From the NCBI GenBank assembly GCA_004356985.1, contig SMXQ01000008.1, forward strand, positions 1 through 59,750: 59,750 nucleotides of DNA, read 5' to 3'. The notes below the pieces were generated by a model. It saw nothing but the letters and a program-made list of their open reading frames with translations. It did not search any database and was not told where the DNA came from. The DNA is from Alphaproteobacteria bacterium. Lineage in GTDB: Bacteria; Pseudomonadota; Alphaproteobacteria; SMXQ01. Both the position numbers and the translations under genes were made by a program. Position 1 is the stretch's first letter, and each line of letters begins with the position of its first letter. Positions 8,972 to 18,702 of this stretch are shown here, piece after piece.

Positions 8972-9991
8972 ATGAGGCGGAAACGTAACAAGGTGATGCC
9001 TTTGGTCCTGAAATTCGGCGCGATGGTCACCGCCCTGGCGCTGCTCGGCGCTTGCTCGGAAACCCAGCTGGTAATTCACGCGGCGAAAAAAATCGCCCGC
9101 GACACCACCGCCCCGGCGCCTCGGGGCATCTACAAGATCGGCAAGCCCTATAAGATCGGCAGCGTGTGGTATTACCCGTCGGTGGATTACCGCTACCAGG
9201 AAACCGGTATCGCTTCCTGGTACGGCCCCAAATTCCATGGAAAAACAACCGCCAACGGCGAGCGGTTCGATCAAAACAACATCTCCGCCGCCCACCGAAC
9301 CCTACCGCTGCCGAGCATGGTCCGGGTGACCAACCTGGAGAACGGGCGCGCACTTCGGGTCCTGGTCAACGACCGTGGCCCCTTCGCCCATGGACGCATC
9401 ATCGATCTTTCGCGGCGCGCGGCGCAGCTTCTGGGATTCATCGCCAACGGCACCGCCAAGGTCCGCGTCGAGATCATCGCCGATGAAAGCCGCCGGCTCG
9501 CCCTGTCGTACGGACGCGGGGCGGGGCAGGTGCAGATCGCCCGGGCCGGCAAGGGGACCCATCATGGGTTGCCCGGCAACCCGACCATCCGCCCGGCGCC
9601 GCGGGTCGCCGTCACCAGGGCCCCGTTGCCCGCGGCGGGCGGCGGCGGTTCATCACCCGCCGCGCCGCGGCCGGCCGCCGCCGCCGCGAAATCGCCGGTG
9701 CGGACCGCCAGCGCCAAACCGCAAACCGACGGGCGAATCATCCAACAAGCCATCGGCGCGGCGCGGATGTATATCCAGGCCGGAACCTTCGCCCAATACA
9801 CCAACGCCAATCGCCTGAGGGCCCGGCTCTCGGTGCTTGGACCGACCAATATCCTCGCCATCATCAACCGCACTCAGCAGATGTTCCGGGTTCGCATCGG
9901 CCCCATCGATGATCTCAAGCGCGCCGATGGCATACTGGAACAGATGATCGGCGCGGGCTTCACCGATGCGCGGCTCATCGTCGACCGCTGA
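8972..9991 (+). CDS. rlpA: RlpA-family septal ring lytic transglycosylase lipoprotein with C-terminal SPOR-like domain
   Basis: Lipobox LLGAC; YQETGIASWYGPKFHGKTTANGERFDQNNISAAHRTLPLPSMVRVTNLENGR..VNDRGPF; SPOR-like C-terminus. Confidence 0.92.
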   Translation: MRRKRNKVMPLVLKFGAMVTALALLGACSETQLVIHAAKKIARDTTAPAPRGIYKIGKPYKIGSVWYYPSVDYRYQETGIASWYGPKFHGKTTANGERFDQNNISAAHRTLPLPSMVRVTNLENGRALRVLVNDRGPFAHGRIIDLSRRAAQLLGFIANGTAKVRVEIIADESRRLALSYGRGAGQVQIARAGKGTHHGLPGNPTIRPAPRVAVTRAPLPAAGGGGSSPAAPRPAAAAAKSPVRTASAKPQTDGRIIQQAIGAARMYIQAGTFAQYTNANRLRARLSVLGPTNILAIINRTQQMFRVRIGPIDDLKRADGILEQMIGAGFTDARLIVDR

Positions 9992-10070
9992 TGAAGGAAG
10001 ATGGAAAATATTCTCCGCGCCACTGGCCACTATCATCGTTGACCGCAAAACAAGCAAAGACCCCGGCACC

Positions 10071-11234
10071 ATGACCCGATCGAGACTTTTCAACACCATC
10101 GCCGTCCCCGCGGCCTCCGCGTTCCTCGCCTGGTTGCTCGCCGTCGCGCCGTTCGCCCCGGCGGCGGCCATCGAGACCAGCGCCAAGCAGGCCATCATGA
10201 TCGATGCCGAAACCGGAACCGTGCTGTTGGCCAAGAACCCCGACCAACCGGTGCCGCCGTCATCCATGAGCAAGATGATGACCGTGTACATGGTGTTTGA
10301 AAGGCTGAAGGAAGAGACCCTTTCCATGGACGACACCTTCGTGGTCAGCCGCAAGGCTTGGAAACGGGGCGGTTCCAAAATGTTCGTCGGGGTGGGCAAG
10401 AGCGTATCGGTGTCGGACTTGCTCAGGGGCGTGATCGTGCAGTCGGGCAACGACGCGTCCATCGTCATTGCCGAAGGACTCGCGGGGGACGAAAAGTCGT
10501 TCGCCGTCAAAATGAATCAAAAAGCCCGGGAGATCGGCCTGACTAACAGCACCTTCAAGAATGCGTCGGGATGGCCCGACGAAGGCCATCTCATGTCGGT
10601 GCGGGATATCGCCATCCTGTCGCGGAGGACGATCAGCGATTTCCCCGAATACTACAAAATCTATTCGGAAAAGACCTTTACCTACAACGGCATCCGCCAG
10701 GGCAATCGTAACCCGCTTCTCTACCGAAACATCGGCGCCGACGGGCTCAAGACCGGGCACACCAAAGCGGCCGGATACGGCCTTGCGGCATCGGCCCAAC
10801 GCGACGGCCGCAGGCTGATCCTGGTGCTCAACGGCTTGCCCACCACCCGCGTGCGGTCGGCCGAGTCCCATCGCCTGATGGCCTGGGGCTTTAGGGAATT
10901 CAGAAATTTCAAACTCTTCCGCAAGGGCGACACGGTGGATGAGGCGCAGGTCTGGCTCGGCAAGGACGAGACCGTGCCCCTGATGGTGGACCGGGACGTG
11001 ACCCTCACCTTGCCGCGCCGCGCCCGGCGCAAGGCCAAGGTCAAGGTGGTCTATACCGGCCCCATCCCCGCACCCATCGCCAAGGGCGCGGTGATCGCCA
11101 CCCTCACCATCACCGCCCCCGACGTGCCAACCGTTCGCATTCCACTGAGGGCGGGGAAGGGCGTCGAAAGGCTGGGTCTCATGGGCCGGCTTTCGGCGAG
11201 TCTGCGCTATCTGCTCTGGGGCTCTCTGAAGTAA
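10071..11234 (+). CDS. dacC: D-alanyl-D-alanine carboxypeptidase (PBP5/6 family)
   Basis: 388 aa; SSMSKMMT (SxxK), SGNDASI (SxN), DGLKTGHTKAAGYGL (KTG). Confidence 0.93.
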   Translation: MTRSRLFNTIAVPAASAFLAWLLAVAPFAPAAAIETSAKQAIMIDAETGTVLLAKNPDQPVPPSSMSKMMTVYMVFERLKEETLSMDDTFVVSRKAWKRGGSKMFVGVGKSVSVSDLLRGVIVQSGNDASIVIAEGLAGDEKSFAVKMNQKAREIGLTNSTFKNASGWPDEGHLMSVRDIAILSRRTISDFPEYYKIYSEKTFTYNGIRQGNRNPLLYRNIGADGLKTGHTKAAGYGLAASAQRDGRRLILVLNGLPTTRVRSAESHRLMAWGFREFRNFKLFRKGDTVDEAQVWLGKDETVPLMVDRDVTLTLPRRARRKAKVKVVYTGPIPAPIAKGAVIATLTITAPDVPTVRIPLRAGKGVERLGLMGRLSASLRYLLWGSLK

Positions 11235-11249
11235 CGCGGCGGCAAGCCG

Positions 11250-11909
11250 GTGAGCGAGATTCGACGGGGCAAGTTGATCACCCTGGAAGGGGGCGAAGGG
11301 GTGGGAAAGTCAACCCAATCGAAACGCTTGGCCGAATTCCTGGAAGATCGTGGGATCACCGTCTTGCGCACGCGCGAGCCGGGTGGCTCCGAGGGGGGCG
11401 AACAAATCCGCAGGCTTCTGGTGGAGGGCGCTCCCGGCCGCTGGACACCGCTCAGCGAAGCCTTCCTGTACGCCGCCGCCCGCGCCGACCACGTCGCCCA
11501 CCTGATCGAACCGGCCCTGGCCGAGGGGCGCTGGGTGATCTCTGATCGATTCACCGATTCCACCCTGGCCTATCAGGGATTCGGCCTGGGCCTGCCGCTC
11601 GACGCGGTGGCGCAAATCAATGCCCTGGCGGTGGGCGAACTCAAGCCCGATTTGACCTTCATCCTCGATCTCCCCGTGGGCGACGGCCTGGCCCGCGCCC
11701 GCGCCCGCGCCCATGACGGCCATGAGTCCGCCCGTGAAGACCGCTATGAACGCATGGACGAAAGCTTCCACCAAAGGCTGCGCGAGGGGTTTCTCACCAT
11801 CGCGCGGAACGCGCCCGAGCGTTGCGTCGTCATCGACACCGCCCGGACGGTCGACCAAGTGGCGCGCGTGATCAGTGTCACGGCCGCAGAAAGGCTGATC
11901 GCGCCATGA
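11250..11909 (+). CDS. tmk: Thymidylate kinase
   Basis: GTG start; GKLITLEGGEGVGKSTQSKRLAEFL, REPGGSEGGE, DRFTDSTLAYQG. Confidence 0.95.
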   Translation: MSEIRRGKLITLEGGEGVGKSTQSKRLAEFLEDRGITVLRTREPGGSEGGEQIRRLLVEGAPGRWTPLSEAFLYAAARADHVAHLIEPALAEGRWVISDRFTDSTLAYQGFGLGLPLDAVAQINALAVGELKPDLTFILDLPVGDGLARARARAHDGHESAREDRYERMDESFHQRLREGFLTIARNAPERCVVIDTARTVDQVARVISVTAAERLIAP

Positions 11910-13036
11910 CCGCTGCCGCGCCCCAAGAGGGCGACCGCCGGGCCCCGAACCCGCGCGCCAACCCCGAGCTTTTGGGCCATGGGCGGGCGGAATCGATCCT
12001 CATGGAGGCGGCGCGGTCCGGGCGCATGCATCACGCCTGGCTGTTGACCGGCCCCAAGGGCATCGGCAAGGCGACCCTGGCCCATCGGTTCTCGCGCTGG
12101 CTTCTCGCCGGTCGCGCGCAAGGAGGCCCGCCGGACGGGTTGTCCGGCGCGGATTCGGCCCCCGGAGATGGGCTCTGGCTCGATCCCGCCGACCCCTTGT
12201 TCCAGCGTATCGCCGCCGGTGGGCACGCCGACCTGCTCACCGTGCAGCGCGAACTCGACGATGCCGGCAAGCGCCTGCGCACGGAGATCGTCGCCGCCGA
12301 CATTCGCAAGGTGGCGGGCTTCCTATCCCTGACCGCGGCGGAAGGCGGCTGGCGGGTGGTGGTGATCGACGGCGCCGAGGACATGAACCGCCATGCCGCC
12401 AATGCGCTTCTCAAGACGCTGGAGGAACCGCCGGCGCGAACCGTATTGCTGTTGGTGAGCCACGCACCGGGGCGGCTGCTGGCCACCATACGATCGCGTT
12501 GCCGCAAGCTGGCCCTGGCGCCCTTGAATGATGCCACGGTCGCCGGCCTGCTCCACGACACCCGGCCCGATCTCGGCGGGGAAGAGGTAAAGGCGTTGAC
12601 CGCCATGGGCGAGGGCTCCATCGGCCGTGCGCTCGGCCTGGCCGATGCCGGCGGCGTGGCGCTTTATGAGGAAATGCTGGGCCTCATCGGCGCTTTGCCC
12701 AACACCGACGCGGCGCGGCTCCACGGGGTGGCCGACGCCATCGCCCGCAGCCGGCCGGAACCCGGCGCCACCGCGGCCTTCGATGTCTTCACCGACCTGC
12801 TGGGCTGGTGGATCGCGCGCCTGGTGCGGGCGCGGGCCACCGGCGTGGTCCCGGCGGAACTGGCGCCCGGTGAAAGCGCGGTGATCGCACGGCTTTCGAC
12901 CATCGGCAACCTTGATCAATGGGTTGAGGTATGGGAAAAGATCAACCGCCTGTTTGGCCGCGCCCGAAGCGTCAACCTCGACCGCAAGCAGGTGTTGCTC
13001 AACGCATTTTTCGCTCTCGCGCGCATCGGCTCCTGA
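11906..13036 (+). CDS. holB: DNA polymerase III delta' subunit
   Basis: MHHAWLLTGPKGIGKATLAHRF; VVVIDGAEDMNRHAANALLKTLEEPPARTVLLLVSHAPGRLLATIRSRCRKL. Overlaps tmk by 4 nt. Confidence 0.93.
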   Translation: MTAAAPQEGDRRAPNPRANPELLGHGRAESILMEAARSGRMHHAWLLTGPKGIGKATLAHRFSRWLLAGRAQGGPPDGLSGADSAPGDGLWLDPADPLFQRIAAGGHADLLTVQRELDDAGKRLRTEIVAADIRKVAGFLSLTAAEGGWRVVVIDGAEDMNRHAANALLKTLEEPPARTVLLLVSHAPGRLLATIRSRCRKLALAPLNDATVAGLLHDTRPDLGGEEVKALTAMGEGSIGRALGLADAGGVALYEEMLGLIGALPNTDAARLHGVADAIARSRPEPGATAAFDVFTDLLGWWIARLVRARATGVVPAELAPGESAVIARLSTIGNLDQWVEVWEKINRLFGRARSVNLDRKQVLLNAFFALARIGS

Positions 13037-13070
13037 GCGGCGGCACCATCATCTAAGAAGGATCACAAGC

Positions 13071-14630
13071 ATGGCGGGGGAGCCCTTTTACGTCACGACG
13101 CCGATTTATTACGTCAACGACGTGCCCCATATCGGCCACGCCTACACGACCCTGGCCTGCGACGCCCTGGCCCGCTTCATGCGCCTCGACGGGCGTGACG
13201 TCTTGTTCCTCACCGGCACCGACGAACACGGCCAGAAAGTGGAAAAAGCGGCCCAGGAACTAGGCATCGCGCCCCAAGAATTGGCCGACCGGAATTCCGC
13301 TAAATTCCGCAAACTGGCCGCCGACATGGGCTATACCAACGACGATTTCATCCGCACCACCGAAGGGCGCCACCTCAAGGCGGTGCAACACCTCTGGCGC
13401 ATTTTGCGCGAACGGGACGAGATTTATCTCGGCACCTATGCCGGGTGGTATTCGGTCCGCGACGAGGCGTTTTTCAATGAATCGGAGCTGATCAAGGGTG
13501 AGAACGGCAAGCTCATCGCGCCCACCGGCACCGGCGCCGAGGTCGAATGGGTCGAGGGGCCGAGCTATTTCTTCCGCCTCGCCGCCTGGCAGGACAGGCT
13601 GCTCGAATTCTATCACCGGAACCCCGATTTCATCGCCCCCGAAAGCCGGCGCAACGAGGTGCTGAGTTTCGTCAAGGGCGGGCTGCAGGACCTGTCGGTC
13701 TCGCGCACCAGTTTCAAATGGGGCGTGCCGGTGCCCGACGATCCCGACCACGTGATGTATGTCTGGCTCGACGCCTTGACCAATTACCTGACCGCCGTGG
13801 GATATCCCGACACGGAATCCGAGGCCTTCACGACCTATTGGCCCGCCGACCTGCACATGGTGGGCAAGGACATCCTGCGCTTCCACGCGGTCTTCTGGCC
13901 GGCGTTCCTGCTGGCCGCCGGGATCGAGCCGCCCCAGCGGGTCTTCGCCCATGGCTGGTGGACCAACGAGGGACAGAAGATTTCCAAGTCGCTCGGCAAC
14001 GTCATCGACCCCACCGCCCTGGTCGCCGAATACGGGCTCGACCAGGTCCGCTATTTCCTGCTGCGCGAGGTGCCGTTCGGCAATGACGGCGATTTTTCCC
14101 GCGCCGCCATGGTCCAGCGTATCAACGGCGACCTCGCCAACGGCATCGGCAACCTCGCCCAGCGCACGCTGACCCTGATCCAGAGGAACTGCGAGGCCAA
14201 GATTCCCCAAGGCGGGGATTCCTCGGACGGCGACAGCGACCTGAGGCGCGCCTGCGGCCCAAGCCTGCTCGCCGCCATGCGCCAGAACATGGAACAACAA
14301 CGCTTTCACATGGCGCTCCAGGAATTCATGTCCGCGGTGAGTGCGGCCGATGCCTATATCACCGCCAACGAGCCCTGGGCGTTGAAGAAAACCGATCCCC
14401 ATCGCATGTCGGCGGTGCTCTATACCCTCGCCGAGGCGATCCGGACCCTGGCCATATTGGCCCAGCCGTTCATTCCCGATGCCGCGTCGCGGCTGTTGGA
14501 TCAACTGGCGGTGCCCGAGGGCAAGCGAAATTTTTCCCAAATCGAGGGCGAGGGGGCGCTGACCCCGGGCACCGATCTCCCCAAGCCCGAGGGCATTTTC
14601 CCCCGCCACGTGCAGCCCTCCGGCGCCTGA
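13071..14630 (+). CDS. metG: Methionyl-tRNA synthetase
   Basis: MAGEPFYVTTPIYYVNDVPHIGHAYT (HIGH-type); FLTGTDEHGQK; NEGQKISKSLGN (KMSKS-like). No C-terminal dimerisation domain. Confidence 0.97.
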   Translation: MAGEPFYVTTPIYYVNDVPHIGHAYTTLACDALARFMRLDGRDVLFLTGTDEHGQKVEKAAQELGIAPQELADRNSAKFRKLAADMGYTNDDFIRTTEGRHLKAVQHLWRILRERDEIYLGTYAGWYSVRDEAFFNESELIKGENGKLIAPTGTGAEVEWVEGPSYFFRLAAWQDRLLEFYHRNPDFIAPESRRNEVLSFVKGGLQDLSVSRTSFKWGVPVPDDPDHVMYVWLDALTNYLTAVGYPDTESEAFTTYWPADLHMVGKDILRFHAVFWPAFLLAAGIEPPQRVFAHGWWTNEGQKISKSLGNVIDPTALVAEYGLDQVRYFLLREVPFGNDGDFSRAAMVQRINGDLANGIGNLAQRTLTLIQRNCEAKIPQGGDSSDGDSDLRRACGPSLLAAMRQNMEQQRFHMALQEFMSAVSAADAYITANEPWALKKTDPHRMSAVLYTLAEAIRTLAILAQPFIPDAASRLLDQLAVPEGKRNFSQIEGEGALTPGTDLPKPEGIFPRHVQPSGA

Positions 14631-14824
14631 CACCTGTGCGGGGTCGGGCCTCCCTTTCGACCCCGAGGTATCCCCCAACACGGGCAGTCCTTTAGGACTC
14701 CTTTACTTCTTTGACAGATACCCTTGGGGGCTGAAATTCCGCGGGTCATGGGCACAAACCGCACCGTTCCCAGGGCCCCTAGGGTAAACTCTTGCAGTGC
14801 ACCGCTTTCCCTTGGAAAGGCCCT

Positions 14825-15850
14825 ATGTTGAGACGACTCACCGCCGTATTCGCGCTGGCGCTCCTGGTTCTCGCGTCATGCGATTCGGGGGATTACGATT
14901 TCGGCCGCGGCCAGGCCGCCTTCGAGAAAGGCGATTACGAGGCCGCGCTGGACCAATGGCGCCCCCTGGCCGAGCAGGGCGACGCCAAGGCCCAGTACCG
15001 GCTCGCCCTCATGCTGGCCAAGGGCCAGGGGGTCGAGCGAAATATCGCAGAATCGTTGAAGCTGCTGCACGGCGCGGCGGCCAAGGGCCACGCGGCGGCG
15101 CAATACCAACTGGCGCGTATTTACGCCGAAGGGCGGGGCGTCAAGAAGGACGGCGCCAAGGCGGCAAAATTCATGCGCATGACCGCCGAGCAAGGCAATT
15201 CCCAGGCCCAGTTCGCGCTCGCCTCAATCTATTTCGACGGCAGGGGGGTCAAACGCGACACCGCGGAGGCGGCGATCTGGTACCGCAAGGCCGCCGATCT
15301 CGGCGACGCCAAGGCGCAGCACAAGCTGGCTAAGATGTATGCCGGGGGGCTCGGCGTCTCCTGGGACTATTCTCAGGCTGCAAATTGGTATCGCTTGGCC
15401 GCCCAACAGGGGCACGCCGGATCCCAATTTGAACTCGGCGTCCTCAACGAGAACGGCCAGGGCGTGAGCAAGGACTTCACATTAGCCGCCGAGTGGTACG
15501 GCAAATCCGCCCGCCAAGACCATGCGGCGGCGCAGTACCGGCTCGGCGAGTTGCTGGCCCAGGGCAGGGGCTTGCGGAGGGATCTCGTGGCGGCGGTGCA
15601 ATGGTACCGCAAGGCCGCGGCGCAGGAACACCCCGCGGCCCATACCGCGTTGGGGCGGCATGCCGCCCAGGGCCTGGGCACCGCCAAGGACGACACCAGG
15701 GCCTATATGTGGTTCGCCCTGGCCACCATCCTCGGCGACAAGGCGGCCGCGAGATCCCAGGAAAAACTGGCGCGAGGGATGACCCCGGATCAGATTTCCA
15801 AGGCACGGACCCTAACCTGGAAGCATCTCCAAGAGCAGAAAAAGAACTGA
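14825..15850 (+). CDS. Sel1-repeat lipoprotein
   Basis: Lipobox VLASC; repeated AKAQYRLALMLAKGQGV-type Sel1 units along the protein. Confidence 0.88.
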   Translation: MLRRLTAVFALALLVLASCDSGDYDFGRGQAAFEKGDYEAALDQWRPLAEQGDAKAQYRLALMLAKGQGVERNIAESLKLLHGAAAKGHAAAQYQLARIYAEGRGVKKDGAKAAKFMRMTAEQGNSQAQFALASIYFDGRGVKRDTAEAAIWYRKAADLGDAKAQHKLAKMYAGGLGVSWDYSQAANWYRLAAQQGHAGSQFELGVLNENGQGVSKDFTLAAEWYGKSARQDHAAAQYRLGELLAQGRGLRRDLVAAVQWYRKAAAQEHPAAHTALGRHAAQGLGTAKDDTRAYMWFALATILGDKAAARSQEKLARGMTPDQISKARTLTWKHLQEQKKN

Positions 15851-15972
15851 TCGGCGCCTTCGTTTCAAGCGTTACATCAGGTCACCACGGCCCCGCCCTC
15901 CATGGGGCGGCGGCTATGGTATCCTTTGTGGCGCGCCGGCCAGCCGGGCCAAAAGCGCCGGGGAGGACAGCC

Positions 15973-16821
15973 ATGACGACACAGGCGGAAAAGGCCGAAC
16001 GCTTCGCCGCCTTGCATCGGCGGCCCGGCATCCTGGTGCTGCCCAATGCCTATGACGCCGCCAGCGCCGCCATCTTCGCCGATGCCGGGTTCAAGGCGAT
16101 CGCCACCACCAGCGGCGGCTGTGCCTTTTCCCTCGGCTTCCGTGACGGCGAGCACATCACCCGCGACGCCATGGCGGCCATCGTCGCGCGCATCTGCGCC
16201 GCCGTCGATCTGCCGGTGAGCGCGGACATGGAGGCCGGATACGGCGCCACCCCGGAAGCCGTCGCCGATACCGTCCGCGCGACCATCGCCGCCGGCGCGG
16301 TGGGCATCAACATCGAAGACAGCACCAAGACGGGCCCCCGGGAGCTGCTCGAATTCGATTTGGCGGTCGCGCGAATCCGCGCCGCCCGCACGGCGGCATC
16401 GGATGCCGGGCTTGCCATGGTGATCAACGGGCGCACCGATGTTTATTCGGTGGCCAGCGGACCGGTGGGCGGCGGGGGAGGGGCGGCCCTGTTCCATGAA
16501 GCGAGTCGCCGGGCCAACGCCTATCTCGAGGCGGGCGCCGATTGCGCCTTCATCATCGGCGCCCGCGACGGTGAACTGATCGGCCGGCTTGCCGCGGCCA
16601 TCCATGGGCCGCTCAACGTCCTTGCCGGGGCCGGCTCGCCATCGGTGGCCGAATTGGAAGCTCTCGGCGTCAAGCGGGTGACGGTGGGCAGCGGCTTCGC
16701 CAAGGCCGCCTTGACCGTGGTGAAAAAAGGCGCCGAGGAACTGCGGGACAAGGGGACCTTCGAGTTCACCCGCGGCGCCCTGGGCCAGGCCGATATCCAC
16801 CGCATCCTGGGCGGCGGCTAG
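15973..16821 (+). CDS. Isocitrate lyase/PEP mutase superfamily protein
   Basis: LPNAYDAASAAIFADAGFKAIATTSGG; VSADMEAGYG; GAVGINIEDSTK; INGRTDVY. Confidence 0.9.
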   Translation: MTTQAEKAERFAALHRRPGILVLPNAYDAASAAIFADAGFKAIATTSGGCAFSLGFRDGEHITRDAMAAIVARICAAVDLPVSADMEAGYGATPEAVADTVRATIAAGAVGINIEDSTKTGPRELLEFDLAVARIRAARTAASDAGLAMVINGRTDVYSVASGPVGGGGGAALFHEASRRANAYLEAGADCAFIIGARDGELIGRLAAAIHGPLNVLAGAGSPSVAELEALGVKRVTVGSGFAKAALTVVKKGAEELRDKGTFEFTRGALGQADIHRILGGG

Positions 16822-16860
16822 AGCATTTTCCAACCAAATTGAATCCATTTGGTTGGAAAG
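16820..16860. repeat. Palindromic intergenic repeat (solo unit), possible bidirectional terminator
   Basis: TAGAGCATTTTCCAACCAAATTGAATCCATTTGGTTGGAAAG: 13-bp perfect stem TTTCCAACCAAAT / ATTTGGTTGGAAA with a 7-nt loop. Confidence 0.8.
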
Positions 16861-16954
16861 TTCTCTTGGCCCACTTGCCCTTGCCTTTGGGCGTGCATCG
16901 GCGGGCGGAGTTGCTAAACTCCGGCGCGACCGGAGACCCAAGGAAAGACCAACA

Positions 16955-17743
16955 ATGCTCGTCGACAGCCATTGCCATCTCGACTTCGACGATTTCAAGG
17001 GCGAATGCGACGATGTCGTCGCCCGCGCCCGGGCGGCCGGCATCACCGGCATGCTCACCATCTGCACCAGGCTTGCCGATGCCGCAAAGATCCGCGCCAT
17101 CGCCGCCGCCCACGACGGAATCTGGTGCTCGGTGGGCGTCCACCCCCACGAGGCCGAGCACGCCGCCGGGGTGACGGCCTTGGATCTCATGGCCCTGGCG
17201 GAGCCCGCCGAGGTCATAGGGATCGGCGAGACCGGGCTCGATTTCTATTACCAGCATTCCCCCCGGGACATTCAGGAGAAAGTCTTCCGCGCCCACATCC
17301 AGGCGGCGCGGGAGACCGGCCTGCCGATCATCGTGCACACCAGGGACGCCGATGCCGATACCGTGCGCATCCTCGCCCAAGAGCAGGCGCGGGGCGCGTT
17401 CGCCGGCGTCATCCACTGCTTCTCCGCCGGCGCCGAGGTCGCCCGCTGCGCGCTGGATCACGGCATGTATATCTCGTTTTCGGGCATCATCACCTTCAAG
17501 AACGCCGATCTCGTGCGCGCCGTGGCGCGCGACGTTCCCATGGAGCGCTTGCTGGTGGAAACCGATGCCCCGTACCTGGCGCCGGTGCCGGTGCGCGGCA
17601 AGCGCTGTGAACCCGCCTTCACCGCCCATACCGCGGCCTACGTGGCCGAGATCAAGGGACTCGGGCTTGACGAGCTGGCCCGCGCCACCACCGATAATTT
17701 CTTCACCCTGTTCCACAAAGCCAACCGGGACGATCTCCCCTGA
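16955..17743 (+). CDS. tatD: TatD family deoxyribonuclease/hydrolase
   Basis: MLVDSHCHLDFDDF; SVGVHPHEA; GIGETGLDFYY; IVHTRDAD; VIHCFSAG; VETDAPYLAP. Confidence 0.95.
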   Translation: MLVDSHCHLDFDDFKGECDDVVARARAAGITGMLTICTRLADAAKIRAIAAAHDGIWCSVGVHPHEAEHAAGVTALDLMALAEPAEVIGIGETGLDFYYQHSPRDIQEKVFRAHIQAARETGLPIIVHTRDADADTVRILAQEQARGAFAGVIHCFSAGAEVARCALDHGMYISFSGIITFKNADLVRAVARDVPMERLLVETDAPYLAPVPVRGKRCEPAFTAHTAAYVAEIKGLGLDELARATTDNFFTLFHKANRDDLP

Positions 17744-17770
17744 GCCCCCCAAGGACAAAGGCGTGAGAAG

Positions 17771-18553
17771 ATGCGCGTAACCATTCTGGGATCGGGTGCG
17801 GCGGGCGGCGTGCCGATGATCGGCAACCAATGGGGGGCCTGCGACCCCGCCAATCCCAAGAACCGCCGGCGGCGGGCGGCGATTCTGGTGGAAGACGGCG
17901 GGTCCAAGCTGTTGGTGGACACCGGGCCCGACGTCAAGGCACAGCTTCTCGACGCCGGAATCATGGCCCTGGACGGCATCCTCTATACCCACATTCACGC
18001 CGATCACACCCACGGAATCGACGAAATCCGCGCGCTGAATCGCCTGCAACGCTCGGTGATCGACGCTTACGGGACCGAAGCTGACTTAAACCACTTACGT
18101 AATATTTTCGGTTATGCCTTTGATCCACCAGGAGAATACAGTGGAAAACCCTCCTTTTACAAACCCTGCCTCAGGGCCCGCCCCATCACCCACGGCAAGT
18201 CCTTTACCGTCGGGGGGATCGAGGTCCTGCCCTTCGCCCAGGATCACGGCTTCATGATCAGCACCGGCTATCGCTTCGGTTCCATCGCCTATACCACCGA
18301 TGCGGTGGACCTTGACGAGGCGGCCTTCGCCGCGCTATCGGGCGTCGAGATCTGGATCGTCGGCTGCCTGCAGCGTGAACCCCATCCCACCCATGCCCAT
18401 TTCGACCGCGTCATGGAATGGATCGAAAGGGTAGGGCCTACCCGCGCCGTGCTCACCCATCTTTCCGTGCGCATCGATCATCAGGCGCTGGCGGCGGTGT
18501 TGCCGGACCACATCACCGCCGGTTACGACGGTCTGGTCATCGAGAGCCCTTGA
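17771..18553 (+). CDS. MBL-fold metallohydrolase (PhnP-like)
   Basis: MRVTILGSGAAGGVPMIGNQWGACDP; YTHIHADHTHGIDEIRALN; AVLTHLSVRIDH. Confidence 0.88.
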   Translation: MRVTILGSGAAGGVPMIGNQWGACDPANPKNRRRRAAILVEDGGSKLLVDTGPDVKAQLLDAGIMALDGILYTHIHADHTHGIDEIRALNRLQRSVIDAYGTEADLNHLRNIFGYAFDPPGEYSGKPSFYKPCLRARPITHGKSFTVGGIEVLPFAQDHGFMISTGYRFGSIAYTTDAVDLDEAAFAALSGVEIWIVGCLQREPHPTHAHFDRVMEWIERVGPTRAVLTHLSVRIDHQALAAVLPDHITAGYDGLVIESP

Positions 18554-18681
18554 AATTTCACTTTTTTTCACCCGCGCTTACCCCTGGGGCAGCCAAAGGC
18601 ATTAGGAAGCAGGGTTTTTTTCGATGTTTGAATGGCTTAGATAAATACCCTATATTTTCCATAATATACATTATGCGATAA

Positions 18682-18696
18682 TTAACGATACATTAA
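18682..18696. promoter_or_regulatory. Exact CtrA-type box TTAA-N7-TTAA
   Basis: TTAACGATACATTAA in an AT-rich island between convergent genes; motif match only. Confidence 0.3.
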
Positions 18697-18702
18697 TTCC
18701 CC

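Noticed and set aside
13260-14681. 473-aa ORF antisense to metG
   Set aside because: Shadow ORF typical of GC-rich DNA; no recognisable domain, and the plus-strand frame is clearly MetRS.
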